A stretch of 64,000 nt of DNA, from the NCBI GenBank assembly GCA_022766945.1, contig JALEOU010000042.1, positions 16,758 through 80,757 on the forward strand, in the 5' to 3' direction. The position numbers and the translations under genes were made by a program. The stretch's first letter is position 1. Each line of letters opens with the position of its first letter. Of the stretch, positions 42,219-52,352 are shown one piece after another. The notes beneath the pieces were generated by a model. It did no database searches, was not told the DNA's origin, and saw only the letters and a program-made list of their open reading frames with translations. This stretch comes from Fusicatenibacter sp. (GTDB lineage: Bacteria; Bacillota; Clostridia; Lachnospirales; Lachnospiraceae).

Positions 42219-42244
42219 AAGTGTGGCGTCCACTGTTTCTTTGT
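42192..42244. terminator. Long hairpin shared by convergent genes
   Basis: ACAAAGAAACAGTGG (42192-42206) pairs with CCACTGTTTCTTTGT (42230-42244), a 15-bp perfect stem. The V-ATPase operon ends 18 nt away on the other strand. The T tract is short on both sides, but the hairpin is well placed as a two-way terminator. Confidence 0.8.
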
Positions 42245-42261
42245 GGGTATGACAGGATGAT

Positions 42262-42885
42262 TCATCCTGCTTTGGTTTTTCTCTGTTTGATTACTTTCAG
42301 TCTGGTGAATTCTTCCCGTTCTTTTTCCTCCAGCGCCTCCGCGATGTCCTTGGACAACTGCATGTAGTGCGGGATAGTGATGTTCTTCAGTGCATTGGCC
42401 CTTTTCTGCGTCTTTTTGATGGCCGCAGCCAGACGGTAAGCGGAGTTCTCAATCATGGACAGGTTCAGGGTCAGCTCTTTCACCTTCTCAAAAGCCTGAC
42501 GTGCCTGATCCAGAGATTCCTTTGTGCTGTAATAAGCGTAGGTAGGGGCCTGACCGGACGGGTCGGCTTCCACCAGCGGGATTTCCACACCCATGATGCT
42601 TCGGGTTTTAATCCGGATGGACTGCTCCTCGGGAACGGTGTAGGATACGGTCTGAACGTTGGTGATACCCATCTCCATATTGGCAATCTGCAGAGCGGCA
42701 TAGGCTTCGCGGAAAGTCACATCAATCTGACACTGAATCTCTTTTGCCTGATCGATCATGCCCATCAGTTCGCGAATCAGAATGTTCCGTTTTTTGTCCA
42801 TCAGGTCAAAGCCCATGTGGGCCAGTTTCAGAGAGTTTTTCGCAAGAATCAGATTTCCCTTGGTAGGAAAAGTATTCGGATCCAT
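42262..42885 (-). CDS. ntpD: V/A-type ATPase subunit D
   Basis: This 207-residue coiled-coil subunit forms the central rotor shaft of the V1 part. It starts M-D-P-N-T-F-P-T-K-G-N-L-I-L, the conserved start of the family, and has long N- and C-terminal helices. ATG 42885 lies 10 nt after AAGGAGT; a GTG at 42897 overlaps that site. It is the last gene of the operon, 15 nt after subunit B. Confidence 0.95.
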   Translation of the reverse strand: MDPNTFPTKGNLILAKNSLKLAHMGFDLMDKKRNILIRELMGMIDQAKEIQCQIDVTFREAYAALQIANMEMGITNVQTVSYTVPEEQSIRIKTRSIMGVEIPLVEADPSGQAPTYAYYSTKESLDQARQAFEKVKELTLNLSMIENSAYRLAAAIKKTQKRANALKNITIPHYMQLSKDIAEALEEKEREEFTRLKVIKQRKTKAG

Positions 42886-42900
42886 TTCAGATATCACTCC

Positions 42901-44328
42901 TTATTCATTCATAGCATCGGCCTCGGCTCTGGCCTGTGCTGCCGGATCGATTGTAGTTGGATGATAGTACCGATCCAGTACTTTCGTATCCACACGATCC
43001 AGTTCTTCTCTCGGAAGAAGTCCCAGCAGATCCCAGGCTTTATCCAGAGTATCTGTGATGGAACGGTTCTCATCCATGCCCTGCCCGATAAACTGATGCT
43101 CGAAGGCATTTCCAAAGACCAGATACTGTTTGTCGATCGGTGAGAGCTCGTCTTCACCGATAACGGATGCCAGAGAACGGGCATCTCCCACCTTTGCGTA
43201 GCAGGAGAACAGCTGATTGGCTACATCCTGATGATCCGCTCTTGTGTAGCCCTCGCCGATACCGTCTTTCATCAGACGGGAAAGGCTTGGCAGCACACTG
43301 ATCGGCGGATAGATGGACTGCCCGTGGAGCTGGCGGTCCAGAACGATCTGCCCTTCGGTGATATAACCGGTCAGGTCAGGGATCGGGTGTGTGATGTCGT
43401 CATTTGGCATGGTCAGAATCGGAATCTGGGTAACAGAGCCATCGACTCCGTCTACGATACCTGCACGTTCGTACAGGGTGGCCAGCTCGCTGTACAGATA
43501 TCCGGGATAACCCTTACGGGAAGGAATTTCGCCGCGGGAGGAGGAAACCTCACGCATGGCCTCGCAGAAGGAAGTGATGTCTGTCAGGATCACCAGGATG
43601 TGCATGCCTTTTTCAAATGCCAGATATTCGGCGGCAGTCAGCGCAACCTTAGGAGTAATCAGACGCTCAACCACCGGATCATTGGCCAGGTTCAGGAACA
43701 TGACAACGTGATCAGATACACCGCTTTCCTCGAAAGTACGGCGGAAGAATTCAGCGACATCATATTTGACACCCATAGCGGCAAAGACGATGGCAAATTT
43801 CTCATCCGAGTCTCCGCCAAGGGAGGCCTGCTGTACAATCTGGGCAGCCAGCTGATCATGGGGAAGACCGTTTCCTGAGAAGATCGGGAGTTTCTGTCCG
43901 CGGATCAGCGTTGTCAGACCATCGATCGCTGAGATACCGGTATGGATATAGTTTCTGGGATATTTACGGGTAACCGGGTTCAGCGGCATACCGTTGATGT
44001 TTAGGTGTACTTCCGAATCGATGGGACCCAGACCGTCGATCGGCTTTCCGATTCCGTCGAAGGTACGTCCCAGGATATCCTCGGAAAGCGCGATCTCCAT
44101 CGGATGTCCGGTGAGACGGGTGTGAGTATTGTTAAGGGACATATTGGAAGTTCCCTCAAAGACCTGGATAATGGCTTTGTCTTCATAGACGGCCACAATA
44201 CGGCCTGATTTTTTTTCTGTGCCATCGATGGTGAATTCGACGATTTCCTCATAAAATGCGTTTTTGACGCCTTCCAGGACAACCAGAGGGCCATTTACCT
44301 CACTGAGGCCTAAATATTCAATTGCCAT
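42901..44328 (-). CDS. ntpB: V/A-type ATPase subunit B
   Basis: This 475-residue non-catalytic nucleotide-binding subunit of V1 starts [15 protein letters not shown]. It keeps the family motif S-G-N-G-L-P-H-D-Q in the place of a Walker A and has the C-terminal [20 protein letters not shown] precedes the start. It alternates with subunit A in the A3B3 ring. Confidence 0.97.
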   Translation of the reverse strand: MAIEYLGLSEVNGPLVVLEGVKNAFYEEIVEFTIDGTEKKSGRIVAVYEDKAIIQVFEGTSNMSLNNTHTRLTGHPMEIALSEDILGRTFDGIGKPIDGLGPIDSEVHLNINGMPLNPVTRKYPRNYIHTGISAIDGLTTLIRGQKLPIFSGNGLPHDQLAAQIVQQASLGGDSDEKFAIVFAAMGVKYDVAEFFRRTFEESGVSDHVVMFLNLANDPVVERLITPKVALTAAEYLAFEKGMHILVILTDITSFCEAMREVSSSRGEIPSRKGYPGYLYSELATLYERAGIVDGVDGSVTQIPILTMPNDDITHPIPDLTGYITEGQIVLDRQLHGQSIYPPISVLPSLSRLMKDGIGEGYTRADHQDVANQLFSCYAKVGDARSLASVIGEDELSPIDKQYLVFGNAFEHQFIGQGMDENRSITDTLDKAWDLLGLLPREELDRVDTKVLDRYYHPTTIDPAAQARAEADAMNE

Positions 44329-44343
44329 AATGGAATTCCCTCC

Positions 44344-46110
44344 TTAACCATTCTTCTCAAGCACCTTGTCATAGAAGGTGTCGATTGCTTTTTTGTAGTC
44401 GTCAAACAGATCCAGGCGGTCGTTGGGTACGTCGTACTTGATGGCGATCACACGGTCGAAAATCGTGTCTTCTTTCAGCACAGACATCGGCATGCCAAGT
44501 GTTACAAGGGCTTTGGACTTCTTGTAGAGATAGAGGATCACGTCCATCATCTTATACTGCTTTTCCAGGGAGACACAGGTATCGTCTTTGTGGAAAGCAT
44601 TCTGCTGTAAGAAGCCAAGACGGATTACCCTTGCGATCTCCAGGGTGAGTTTCTGGTCATCGGGAAGCACATCACTTCCGATCAGCTTTACAATCTCCAT
44701 CAGGGAACTCTCTGAATTCAGGATTGCCATCAGCTGGTTTCTCATATCCACAAAGTTCTTATTGACATGATCCTTGTACCAGGGAGCGAGATCGCCCAGA
44801 TACTCACTGTAGCTGGTGAGCCAGTGAATGGCCGGAAAATGACGGGAGTAAGCCAGCGATTTATCCAGTCCCCAGAAACAGCGGACGAAACGCTTGGTAT
44901 TCATGGTAACAGGTTCGGAGAAGTCGCCGCCCTGAGGAGAGACAGCTCCGATAATGGAGACGCTTCCTTCGGCACCGTTCAGGGTCTGCATCATGCCGGC
45001 GCGCTCGTAGAACGCGGACAGCCGGGATGCCAGATAAGCCGGGAAACCTTCCTCGGCAGGCATTTCCTCCAGACGGCCGGACAGCTCACGCAAAGCCTCC
45101 GCCCAGCGGGAGGTGGAGTCTGCCATGATGGCTACATCGTAGCCCATGTCACGGTAATATTCCGCCAGGGTCAGACCGGAGTACAGCGAAGCCTCACGGG
45201 CAGCCACAGGCATGTTGGAGGTATTGGCAATCAGTGTGGTACGGTCCATCAGAGGATTTCCGCTTTTTGGATCGATCAGTTCCTGGAACTCTTCGAGTAC
45301 CTGGGTCATCTCGTTTCCGCGCTCTCCGCAGCCGATGTAAATGATGATATCGGCGTTGGACCATTTTGCGATCTGATGCTGTGTCATGGTTTTACCGGTT
45401 CCGAATCCTCCGGGGATCGCAGCGGTGCCGCCCTTTGCAATCGGGAACATCGTATCGAGAATACGCTGACCGGTGATCAGAGGTTCGCTGGCAGGGTAAC
45501 GTTTCAATGTGGGCCGTGGTACACGGATAGGCCATTTTTGTGCCAGCGTCAGTGTGCGCTCGGTTCCGTTTTCCAGCTGAACTTTTACGATGGGGTCCAG
45601 TATGGTATACTGTCCATCGGGTGCAACCCAGGTTACTTGACCGTTAACATCCGGCGGAACCATCGATTTATGGAGAATGGAGCGGGTCTCCTGCGTCTCG
45701 GCGATCACAGCTCCGCCGAGTACCTCATCCCCTTTTGAAACTGTGACATGAACATCCCATTTCTTTTGTGTGTCCAGGGGATCCACAGAAACACCGCGGC
45801 TGATGTATTTTCCGGACTGCTTTGCAATCTCGGACAGGGGACGCTCAATACCGTCAAAGATGTTGTTCAGAATGCCGGGGCCAAGGGTAACAGACAGTGC
45901 ATCGCCGGTAGCGATGACGGTTTCGCCAGGACGAAGTCCGGTGGTTTCCTCAAAGACCTGAATGGTAGTGGTATCTTTTGTCAGACCGATGACTTCCCCT
46001 ACCAGACGATCTTCACCCACATAGACCATTTCGGACATTTTAAATCCGGTGTTTCCTTTCAGATAAACAACCGGACCGTTGACGCCGTAAATAATTCCGG
46101 TTTTATTCAT
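44344..46110 (-). CDS. ntpA: V/A-type ATPase catalytic subunit A
   Basis: This 588-residue catalytic subunit has Walker A G-G-F-G-T-G-K-T, the A-type non-homologous region near 115-195 and [10 protein letters not shown] near Walker B. The start follows GAGGTATAGG and overlaps the end of subunit E by 8 nt. It hydrolyses or makes ATP in the V1 ring, coupled to ion flow through V0. Confidence 0.97.
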   Translation of the reverse strand: MNKTGIIYGVNGPVVYLKGNTGFKMSEMVYVGEDRLVGEVIGLTKDTTTIQVFEETTGLRPGETVIATGDALSVTLGPGILNNIFDGIERPLSEIAKQSGKYISRGVSVDPLDTQKKWDVHVTVSKGDEVLGGAVIAETQETRSILHKSMVPPDVNGQVTWVAPDGQYTILDPIVKVQLENGTERTLTLAQKWPIRVPRPTLKRYPASEPLITGQRILDTMFPIAKGGTAAIPGGFGTGKTMTQHQIAKWSNADIIIYIGCGERGNEMTQVLEEFQELIDPKSGNPLMDRTTLIANTSNMPVAAREASLYSGLTLAEYYRDMGYDVAIMADSTSRWAEALRELSGRLEEMPAEEGFPAYLASRLSAFYERAGMMQTLNGAEGSVSIIGAVSPQGGDFSEPVTMNTKRFVRCFWGLDKSLAYSRHFPAIHWLTSYSEYLGDLAPWYKDHVNKNFVDMRNQLMAILNSESSLMEIVKLIGSDVLPDDQKLTLEIARVIRLGFLQQNAFHKDDTCVSLEKQYKMMDVILYLYKKSKALVTLGMPMSVLKEDTIFDRVIAIKYDVPNDRLDLFDDYKKAIDTFYDKVLEKNG

Positions 46111-46690
46111 TGCCTATACCTCCGTGAAAGATGAAATTCTCCCGTTCCTCGGCGATCAGTGTGTCGAAGGAATTATCGATCAGAATGTTTTTGTCCGGGA
46201 TGACTGCCCGGATACCGCCCAGGAAGGGCATGGAGGAAATAGTCAGTGTGACGGAAAGTTTCTTTTCCAGAGAAGCCTTGTGGCTTTCATCGGACGGATC
46301 CAGATACAGTTTGAGCGTATCGCTGCCTGCAAAGTCAAGCGCTTCGCGGATTTTGCGGGCGAGATAATCCTCATAGGAGGGATCCTTCTTGTAGGCATTC
46401 AGCTTTTCGCGTACTTCGGCAAAAAGCTGTTCTTTCAGTTCCATATTTTTGCGTGACAGCTGGCGTTTGATCTGCAGCTGATCCGCGGAAAGAGACTTGT
46501 TGATGTCTCTTTTGGCTTTTTCTGTTTCGGCAGTTACTTCTTCCTCTGCCTGACGCAGTTTGATCTCTTTGTGCTCGTCAAAAAGCTGATCAAGCGCCTT
46601 TTGATGATCTGTGATCAGGCGCTCTGCCTCTTTGGATGCACAATCGAGAGAATGTGTATAAAAATTCTGAAGTTTTTCTTCAGTTGTCAA
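46103..46690 (-). CDS. ntpE: V/A-type ATPase subunit E
   Basis: This 195-residue peripheral stalk subunit has an N-terminal helix rich in charged residues (E-E-E-V-T-A-E-T-E-K-A-K) and a globular C-terminal part. The start is probably TTG 46690, 8 nt after GGAGG. A GTG at 46699 overlaps the ribosome site itself. Subunit E pairs with the H/G coiled-coil subunit to form the stator. Confidence 0.9.
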   Translation of the reverse strand: MTTEEKLQNFYTHSLDCASKEAERLITDHQKALDQLFDEHKEIKLRQAEEEVTAETEKAKRDINKSLSADQLQIKRQLSRKNMELKEQLFAEVREKLNAYKKDPSYEDYLARKIREALDFAGSDTLKLYLDPSDESHKASLEKKLSVTLTISSMPFLGGIRAVIPDKNILIDNSFDTLIAEERENFIFHGGIGNE

Positions 46691-46713
46691 TGTTGTCACC
46701 TCCAGGTTTTTTC

Positions 46714-47022
46714 TTACAGCTTAAGACCAATGGATTCATTTACAAAGGAAGTGATAAAGTCCGGCGCACGTCCGGTACCATGGCGGTCCGGAATCTCAAT
46801 GAGCAGCGGCAGTTTGTGGTTGAGCCGGACATCCTCCAGAAGATCCGGAAATTCCTTTCCGAATTTTTCTGTCAGGAGGATGATGCCGATCTCCTTGTCC
46901 GCAAGTGCCTTTGAGAGAGCGTCATAAAGCTCCTCGCGCTCGTGAACCACAACGCCTTCCACACCGGCCAGTCTCATACCGGTCTGTGTGTCAACGTTAT
47001 CACTGATCAAAAACATTTTCAT
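46714..47022 (-). CDS. ntpG: V/A-type ATPase subunit F
   Basis: This 102-residue Rossmann-like subunit begins M-K-M-F-L-I-S-D-N-V-D-T and has I-I-L-L-T-E-K-F. The family binds the lower end of the rotor shaft with subunit D. GGAGGAAAT precedes ATG 47022; an in-frame start at 47094 is not needed. The symbol follows Enterococcus naming, where the F subunit is NtpG. Confidence 0.92.
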   Translation of the reverse strand: MKMFLISDNVDTQTGMRLAGVEGVVVHEREELYDALSKALADKEIGIILLTEKFGKEFPDLLEDVRLNHKLPLLIEIPDRHGTGRAPDFITSFVNESIGLKL

Positions 47023-47080
47023 TAGATTTCCTCCGGTAAAGATGAGCGATATAAGAAAATCGATGGATCCATCCTTTTGA

Positions 47081-47515
47081 TCAAAGTTTACCAAGAATCA
47101 TGAAGGAGATGATCAGGCCGTACAGAGCAATACCTTCGGCCATAGCTACGAAAATCATGGACTTACCGAATACGCTTCCATCTTCGCTGATGGCGCCAAG
47201 AGCGGCACTTGCGGAAGATGCAACGGCGATACCGGAACCAATACCGGACATACCGGTTACCAGAGCGGCTGCAATATAGCCAAGACCGGTGGCAAAGCCT
47301 GCACCGGTATCAACAGCTGCAGATGCGGTGCCGGCACCGGCAAAGGTTACAACAGAAACGATAAGAAGAAGACCGAAGAAACCGCAGACATTGGCAGTCA
47401 GAGATTTTTTGTAGCGTTTTTTGCTGCCTTCGCCTTTGAAATAATACGCCATGGGAACAAGAATTGTTAATACCAGTGCAGCGGCGGTAAGTACCTGTAC
47501 AATTACTGAATTCAT
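47081..47515 (-). CDS. ntpK: V/A-type ATPase membrane rotor subunit K (c subunit)
   Basis: The 144-residue proteolipid has about four hydrophobic segments. The last two form the c-ring hairpin, with the ion-binding Glu in M-A-E-G-I-A-L-Y-G-L. The second half has G-S-G-I-A-V-A-S-S-A-S-A-A-L-G-A-I-S-E-D-G before that helix. The Gln that holds sodium in Enterococcus NtpK is not seen at the matching place, where the residue reads V or A. AGGAGGA precedes ATG 47515; the upstream ATG at 47542 is not supported. It forms the rotor ring in the membrane. Confidence 0.95.
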   Translation of the reverse strand: MNSVIVQVLTAAALVLTILVPMAYYFKGEGSKKRYKKSLTANVCGFFGLLLIVSVVTFAGAGTASAAVDTGAGFATGLGYIAAALVTGMSGIGSGIAVASSASAALGAISEDGSVFGKSMIFVAMAEGIALYGLIISFMILGKL

Positions 47516-47587
47516 AATAATTATCCTCCTATACATGTGCACAGCCAGCGGCTGATGCTTTTTTTGGGGCAGCAGTGCAGCTGCCGT

Positions 47588-49528
47588 TTATTTTGTTTCG
47601 CCTTTTTTCAGGAACGGCTGGAAAGGTCTTCCGTTGCCTTCATAAAAACGGCTGAACATCTCGTAGTATTCCAGACGGAGCACCTGAATGGATACCAGCA
47701 GGGCTTCCATGGCTGCTACGAAGATATTACCAAGAACAATGACGACCCAGTTAATACTGCCGCCATCGGTGGCACCTGCGAGCATCAGCACGACTTCCAT
47801 CATGGCTGCGTGGCTGACAGCGTAAGCGCCTACACGGACAAAAGAGATCGTGTTGGAAAAATAGCTCAGCATGATCTCAAATAACTCAAAGAAGCTCTGA
47901 ACAAAGAACATGACTTTGCCTTCTTTTGGAAGGACATCCCCTTTCTTTTCGATCAGGCGCTCCAGGGGTTCCTTGAGGAAAATGATGATGGCGGGAACGC
48001 CGAACATCAAAACGAGCACTCCAACTGCCGGAGCGGAATGACCGGTCATCAGAAGAAACAGGATCAGGGTCAGGGAACCGTAGAACACAAAGCCTGCCAG
48101 TGAATTCTGAGTGAACAGAGCATCGCCCGGACGATGGTTTCTCAAAGCGTTGACGATGTGAAGAACCATCGTGGTGAGGATCATAAACATACCAAAAGCA
48201 ACCGCAACCACAAAGACCGTATTCATCTGACCGATGAACGGCAGTGTGGTCATTTCCTCCTTCGGGTGAATCCAAAGGGCGGGGATCACATCCTCGAAAC
48301 CGAAGAAGCTGCCGAACAGGAAGCCGAAGATCACAGAGAAGATTCCGCAGGTGCTAAGGATGGCGGCCAGATCCATTTTTTTGAAATGGTACAAAAGGGC
48401 GCCTCCGATCACCAGACACAAGCCCTGTCCCACATCTCCGAACATGATACCGAAGATAAAGGCGTAGGTAATCGCGACAAACATGGTGGGATCCATCTCG
48501 TTGTAATTGGGAAGCCCGTACATCTTTACGTACATTTCGAAAGGACGGAAAAGCTTTGGGTTTTTCAGCTTGGTAGGAGGCTGACGGAGCACGTTGTTGT
48601 CGTCATCCTCGATAAAGCAGAAGATATTTGCATCGTTTTCAATGTCCTTCTGGAATGCCGCCGCATCCTTTTCAGCCATCCATCCGCACAGGATGTAGAA
48701 AGTTTCCTTGTGGGATTTGGTGCAGGCAGCCAGCCGGCGTACATCGAAATTGCCGGACAGATTGGCAAGTTTGTTTCTTGCTGCCACCAGGTCTTCCGCA
48801 GAATCGGAAAGGCAGGCAGCCAGTTTGCGGTCACATTCACTCAAAGCGGTATCGGTCTGCCGGATTTTGGCTGCCAGGGCTGCAAATGCATCCTCAGGGG
48901 TGCCGTGGTAATCGTCCGGGACATAAATTCGCTCAAAGTGCAGAGAAGAGAATACAGCATCCACTTTGGTGATCTGGTCTCTCGGGCAGAAATAAATCCC
49001 CCAGACATACTGATCATCCGAATGGCAGCGGTAAAATACGGTGTTGCAGTTTTCATACACATAGTTTTCAAATTTACTGTAGTATTCTTTTGCAATCTTG
49101 CCGAACCGGAACTTGATAAAGTGGAAATCCAGTATGGAAGAAAGATTGCAGTGCAGGCCCTGGAAAGGAGCGATTTTTTCGGCTTTTTCCATCAGCTGTT
49201 TCTTCTGATCTTCCAGATCCTGATGTTCCTGACTTAGCTGGTTCAGGGAATGAGCCAGGCCATGAACACAGTTGATGGCATCTTCCAGTGAAAGCTCTTT
49301 GCTGGTGGCAGGTGCGTTTTCCCCCAGACTTGCGATAAAATCTTCCGCTTGCTTGAGGGTCTCACGGTAAGGATTAATCTGAATATACGGTGTGACGTTC
49401 TGTAGTGTTGAAAGCTCCGTCAGGGCGTTTTCCAGATGAATCTCATACTTGGAGAGATACGTATCGACCACACGGTCAATATCGGCTTTCGGACCGGTGA
49501 TGCTCAAAAATTTCATTTTAACAATCAA
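47588..49528 (-). CDS. ntpI: V/A-type ATPase subunit I (a subunit)
   Basis: This 646-residue stator subunit has a long cytoplasmic N-terminal half with coiled coils and a membrane half of about eight helices carrying the ion path. The helix with R-V-G-A-Y-A-V-S-H-A-A-M contains the essential Arg. The start is probably TTG 49528, 8 nt after GGGAGG, giving M-I-V-K-M-K-F-L-S-I-T-G-P-K. An ATG at 49516 is an alternative with poorer spacing. It is followed by the c subunit gene. Confidence 0.93.
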   Translation of the reverse strand: MIVKMKFLSITGPKADIDRVVDTYLSKYEIHLENALTELSTLQNVTPYIQINPYRETLKQAEDFIASLGENAPATSKELSLEDAINCVHGLAHSLNQLSQEHQDLEDQKKQLMEKAEKIAPFQGLHCNLSSILDFHFIKFRFGKIAKEYYSKFENYVYENCNTVFYRCHSDDQYVWGIYFCPRDQITKVDAVFSSLHFERIYVPDDYHGTPEDAFAALAAKIRQTDTALSECDRKLAACLSDSAEDLVAARNKLANLSGNFDVRRLAACTKSHKETFYILCGWMAEKDAAAFQKDIENDANIFCFIEDDDNNVLRQPPTKLKNPKLFRPFEMYVKMYGLPNYNEMDPTMFVAITYAFIFGIMFGDVGQGLCLVIGGALLYHFKKMDLAAILSTCGIFSVIFGFLFGSFFGFEDVIPALWIHPKEEMTTLPFIGQMNTVFVVAVAFGMFMILTTMVLHIVNALRNHRPGDALFTQNSLAGFVFYGSLTLILFLLMTGHSAPAVGVLVLMFGVPAIIIFLKEPLERLIEKKGDVLPKEGKVMFFVQSFFELFEIMLSYFSNTISFVRVGAYAVSHAAMMEVVLMLAGATDGGSINWVVIVLGNIFVAAMEALLVSIQVLRLEYYEMFSRFYEGNGRPFQPFLKKGETK

Positions 49529-49578
49529 TGAGTACACCTCCCTGTGTGAATAATAGCATTGCTGATCTTCTCAGCCAT

Positions 49579-50619
49579 TTATGTCTTCGCTACGTGCTGC
49601 ATCGCCTCTTCCGGAGTTAAGCGGTAACGCACGCATTCGAGAGCAATGATAAGCCGGTTTACCTCATGCTCTTTGTGATAGAGGTAAGAGTATATGGTGG
49701 CCACGGAATAGGGATCCCTGCGGGATTCACCGGATAAGATCTGCTTCATAATGGCAGCGTACATCGATTCCAGTGTTTCCGAAGTGAAGGAATCATACCG
49801 TTTGGCATAATAGGTCTGCTCCAATGTCTGGGAAAATGCACTCATATTCTCGGCTTCCACCAGTGCTCTGATCGTTTTTTTGTCGAGCCGGTACTGAACA
49901 GGTATCAGCAGGGCATAGATATCGGCACTGGTCATGTGATAGTAGCGTTTGGAACGGTAGATCCACTGGAGATTCAGCATATCAAACTTACTGCCCCAGG
50001 CGCGGGTTAATTCTTCCAGATCGCTGCCGGTCACTACATTTGATTTGTCTTTCCACATCTGTACAAAATAGTACAGATCCAGAGTCATTTCATAATCGAA
50101 CAGTGTGGGACGCTCGATGGTGTTCAGGCGTTCCAGCGGGGCGTAATATTCCGTCCCTTTCAGATTTGCGATCAGCTCTTCGATCGTTTTTGAGGCGGCG
50201 AGGAGGCTGATATTCAGCTGGGAATGCCTGTTGAAGAATTCCTCGTAAATCGACAGATTGAGGACTACATCACGATGGTCAAAAACTGTATTTAAGCATT
50301 CCTTCAGGATCGAAATCTCGTATCGCTTAAAATACAGCTCCAGGAATTTTCGCTGTTTTACGTTGGAGAAACGGTAAAGCTTGGAAAAATCACGGTATAC
50401 CGTGAGCCGCAGCATTTTTTCGATCTGTCCCCGGTGAAGCATAGACTCATCACATCCGTCGAAAAGGGTGGCATAAGCTTTTTGCTGTTTCAGATAGGAG
50501 ACAGCGGAAGGAACGCTTTCCAGCTCCACGATCTCGCGGAAATTCTGGTCATTCAGAAGATGACTCTGCATTGCCCGTATCTTTGTGGTAAGACCACTGT
50601 AGGATAATAGACCGCTCAT
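49579..50619 (-). CDS. ntpC: V/A-type ATPase subunit C (d-type)
   Basis: The 346-residue helical subunit is the cap that joins the rotor shaft to the c ring. It begins G-L-L-S-Y-S-G-L-T-T-K-I-R-A-M and has the three-repeat helical layout of the family. AAGGAAG precedes the ATG. It starts 5 nt after the first gene. In Enterococcus ntpC lies further down, so the gene order here differs. Confidence 0.92.
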   Translation of the reverse strand: MSGLLSYSGLTTKIRAMQSHLLNDQNFREIVELESVPSAVSYLKQQKAYATLFDGCDESMLHRGQIEKMLRLTVYRDFSKLYRFSNVKQRKFLELYFKRYEISILKECLNTVFDHRDVVLNLSIYEEFFNRHSQLNISLLAASKTIEELIANLKGTEYYAPLERLNTIERPTLFDYEMTLDLYYFVQMWKDKSNVVTGSDLEELTRAWGSKFDMLNLQWIYRSKRYYHMTSADIYALLIPVQYRLDKKTIRALVEAENMSAFSQTLEQTYYAKRYDSFTSETLESMYAAIMKQILSGESRRDPYSVATIYSYLYHKEHEVNRLIIALECVRYRLTPEEAMQHVAKT

Positions 50620-50623
50620 GATT

Positions 50624-50935
50624 TCACTTCCTTATGATTTTTTCACAGATCTGAGAGGACAGTGTTCCGTGATTTTGCTTATAATAGATATCCAGTGAAG
50701 ATAGAAGTTCTGCGGCAGCTGTCTGAAGCTTTCTCTGATCCGCATCTGTCTTGGACTGGAGGTTATTTTTAATCTGCCGGATCCGGCTTTCTGTCGTGGC
50801 TTCCAGTTCTGCATCGAATTTGGCTATTCGTTCATCCTGCTGTTCATCCTGAAGCTTTTTCTGATTTTCCGCACCCTGCAGAATGCGGAAAGCTGCGCTT
50901 TCAATCTCAGCAAGCTTATTGATTACAGATTCCAT
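50624..50935 (-). CDS. V/A-type ATPase subunit H/G (stalk coiled coil)
   Basis: This 103-residue coiled-coil protein begins M-E-S-V-I-N-K-L-A-E-I-E-S and is nearly all charged helix (Q-K-K-L-Q-D-E-Q-Q-D-E-R). It is the partner of subunit E in the peripheral stalk and the first gene of the operon. AAGGAGGG lies about 12 nt before ATG 50935. An in-frame TTG at 50968 is unlikely. Sequence alone cannot distinguish the names G, H or NtpF. Confidence 0.85.
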   Translation of the reverse strand: MESVINKLAEIESAAFRILQGAENQKKLQDEQQDERIAKFDAELEATTESRIRQIKNNLQSKTDADQRKLQTAAAELLSSLDIYYKQNHGTLSSQICEKIIRK

Positions 50936-51237
50936 AGCATCGCTTTCCCTCCTTATTTTCTTGGTCAAATGTAAAAAATCCGCCGCAGACTGCCCAAGAC
51001 CGGGCAGGAAACGTCCGTTTTCGCTGCGATGAATCTTTACCTTGTGATATTCTACACCATTTTCGGGGAAAAAGGCATATTAAATATGTAAAAAAAAGTC
51101 AGAAGGTTGTCGTGATTTTGAGAAAAAATAGACAAGTAATAAACTGTATAAATGCAAAAACCATACGGATGAGAGCATTTCGCAGAAAAAGACTGGAAAT
51201 AAGCTGCAATTCGTTTTTCACCCGAAAATACTTTTTC
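50936..51237. other. Intergenic region between the ATPase operon and trmB
   Basis: No gene is seen. It should hold the ATPase promoter on the minus strand, but no convincing -35/-10 pair was found. A 6-bp hairpin CTGCCC/GGGCAG lies near 50987-51006 in the presumed ATPase leader. Confidence 0.6.
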
Positions 51238-51266
51238 TTGCAGATCCTGCGGGTTATGTTTATAAT
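51238..51266 (+). promoter_or_regulatory. trmB promoter
   Basis: TTGCAG (51238-51243), a 17-nt spacer and TATAAT (51261-51266) give a transcript start near 51273 and a 95-nt leader. Confidence 0.75.
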
Positions 51267-51368
51267 GAGACATACAGCAAAGGGGTAAATACATTTTGAT
51301 ACCGGTGTCAAAGGGTCAAAATGCCTTTTGATTCCAACATCATCATGTAAAAAAGAGGAAGTATAAGA

Positions 51369-52022
51369 ATGCGTTTGAGAAATATCAGAGGTTCGAAAGA
51401 GGTGATTTCTGCATCCGAGTGGGTTGTGCAGGAACCGGAAACGAAGAGGGGAAACTGGAGCACTCTTTTTGGAAATACAAATCCCATTCATATCGAAGTG
51501 GGCATGGGAAAGGGGCGGTTCCTGATGGATATGGCCGTGCTGCATCCGGAAATCAATTACGTAGGAATTGAGATGTATGACAGTGTTCTGCTTCGGGCAG
51601 TTCAAAAGAGAGAAAAACTTGAGAACGAGATCCCGAATCTGTATTTTATCCGGATGGATGCCAGGCAGCTTCCGGATGTATTTTGGGAAGAGGAAGTGGA
51701 GCGAATCTATCTGAACTTTTCCGATCCCTGGCCGAAAGACCGCCATGCAAAAAGGAGGCTGACCTCCGGAGAATTCCTGGGCCGGTATGAAAAGATATTA
51801 AAGAGAGGCGGGACGCTGGAATTTAAGACCGATAACCGGGAACTGTTTGAATTTTCACTAAAAGAGATGAAAGCTGCTGCCCGCTGGGAACTGACGGCCT
51901 TTACCTTTGACCTGCATCATGAGGCAGAACTGTGTGAAGGAAATGTCATGACGGAGTATGAAGAGAAATTCTCCTCTGCCGGAAATCCCATCTGCAAGAT
52001 GGAGGCAAAATATCTGGGATAA
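51369..52022 (+). CDS. trmB: tRNA (guanine-N7-)-methyltransferase
   Basis: This 217-residue SAM-dependent enzyme makes m7G46 in tRNA. The SAM loop is H-I-E-V-G-M-G-K-G-R-F. The catalytic stretch is L-N-F-S-D-P-W-P-K-D-R-H-A-K-R-R-L, a signature of TrmB. The C-terminal T-E-Y-E-E-K-F is also typical. It is of normal length. GAGGAAG precedes the ATG. It stands alone between the ATPase operon and the small gene after it. Confidence 0.95.
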   Translation: MRLRNIRGSKEVISASEWVVQEPETKRGNWSTLFGNTNPIHIEVGMGKGRFLMDMAVLHPEINYVGIEMYDSVLLRAVQKREKLENEIPNLYFIRMDARQLPDVFWEEEVERIYLNFSDPWPKDRHAKRRLTSGEFLGRYEKILKRGGTLEFKTDNRELFEFSLKEMKAAARWELTAFTFDLHHEAELCEGNVMTEYEEKFSSAGNPICKMEAKYLG

Positions 52023-52130
52023 TCTGTCATTCCTCCGGTACTTATTTTCAAAAAATGCGCTGGTGGATGTATCATAGTTTGGGATCTTTTGCATATACTG
52101 GTACCATACCAGGAAAAAGGCTGGGAAGTC

Positions 52131-52283
52131 ATGAGAAAGCAGAATCCATTGACACAGAAACTGCGGGAGTTGGGTTATGAGAATTCCCGTGCAGACGGAT
52201 CACTGTCCAGACTGCAGAAGTCTGTGAAAGAACTGGATGGAGCTCTGAAAAAGATGAGCAGCAAAGAAAAGAAGAAAAAATAG
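52131..52283 (+). CDS. Small basic protein of unknown function
   Basis: A 50-residue protein starts at ATG 52131 with CTGGGAAG upstream. It is helical and ends in a Lys cluster (S-S-K-E-K-K-K-K-K). It has no motif I recognise. Its position just before a thioredoxin gene and the ribosome site give it some support. Confidence 0.55.
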   Translation: MRKQNPLTQKLRELGYENSRADGSLSRLQKSVKELDGALKKMSSKEKKKK

Positions 52284-52352
52284 GGATTCTCTTTTGGAGT
52301 ATCAAAACAGGAAACGAACGGGAGAGAATTCCGGAAAGACGGAGGTATTCTT

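Noticed and set aside
44767..49237. Long plus-strand readings at 44767-45738 and 48134-49237
   Set aside because: They lie wholly within the V-ATPase subunit A and I genes and have no family features.
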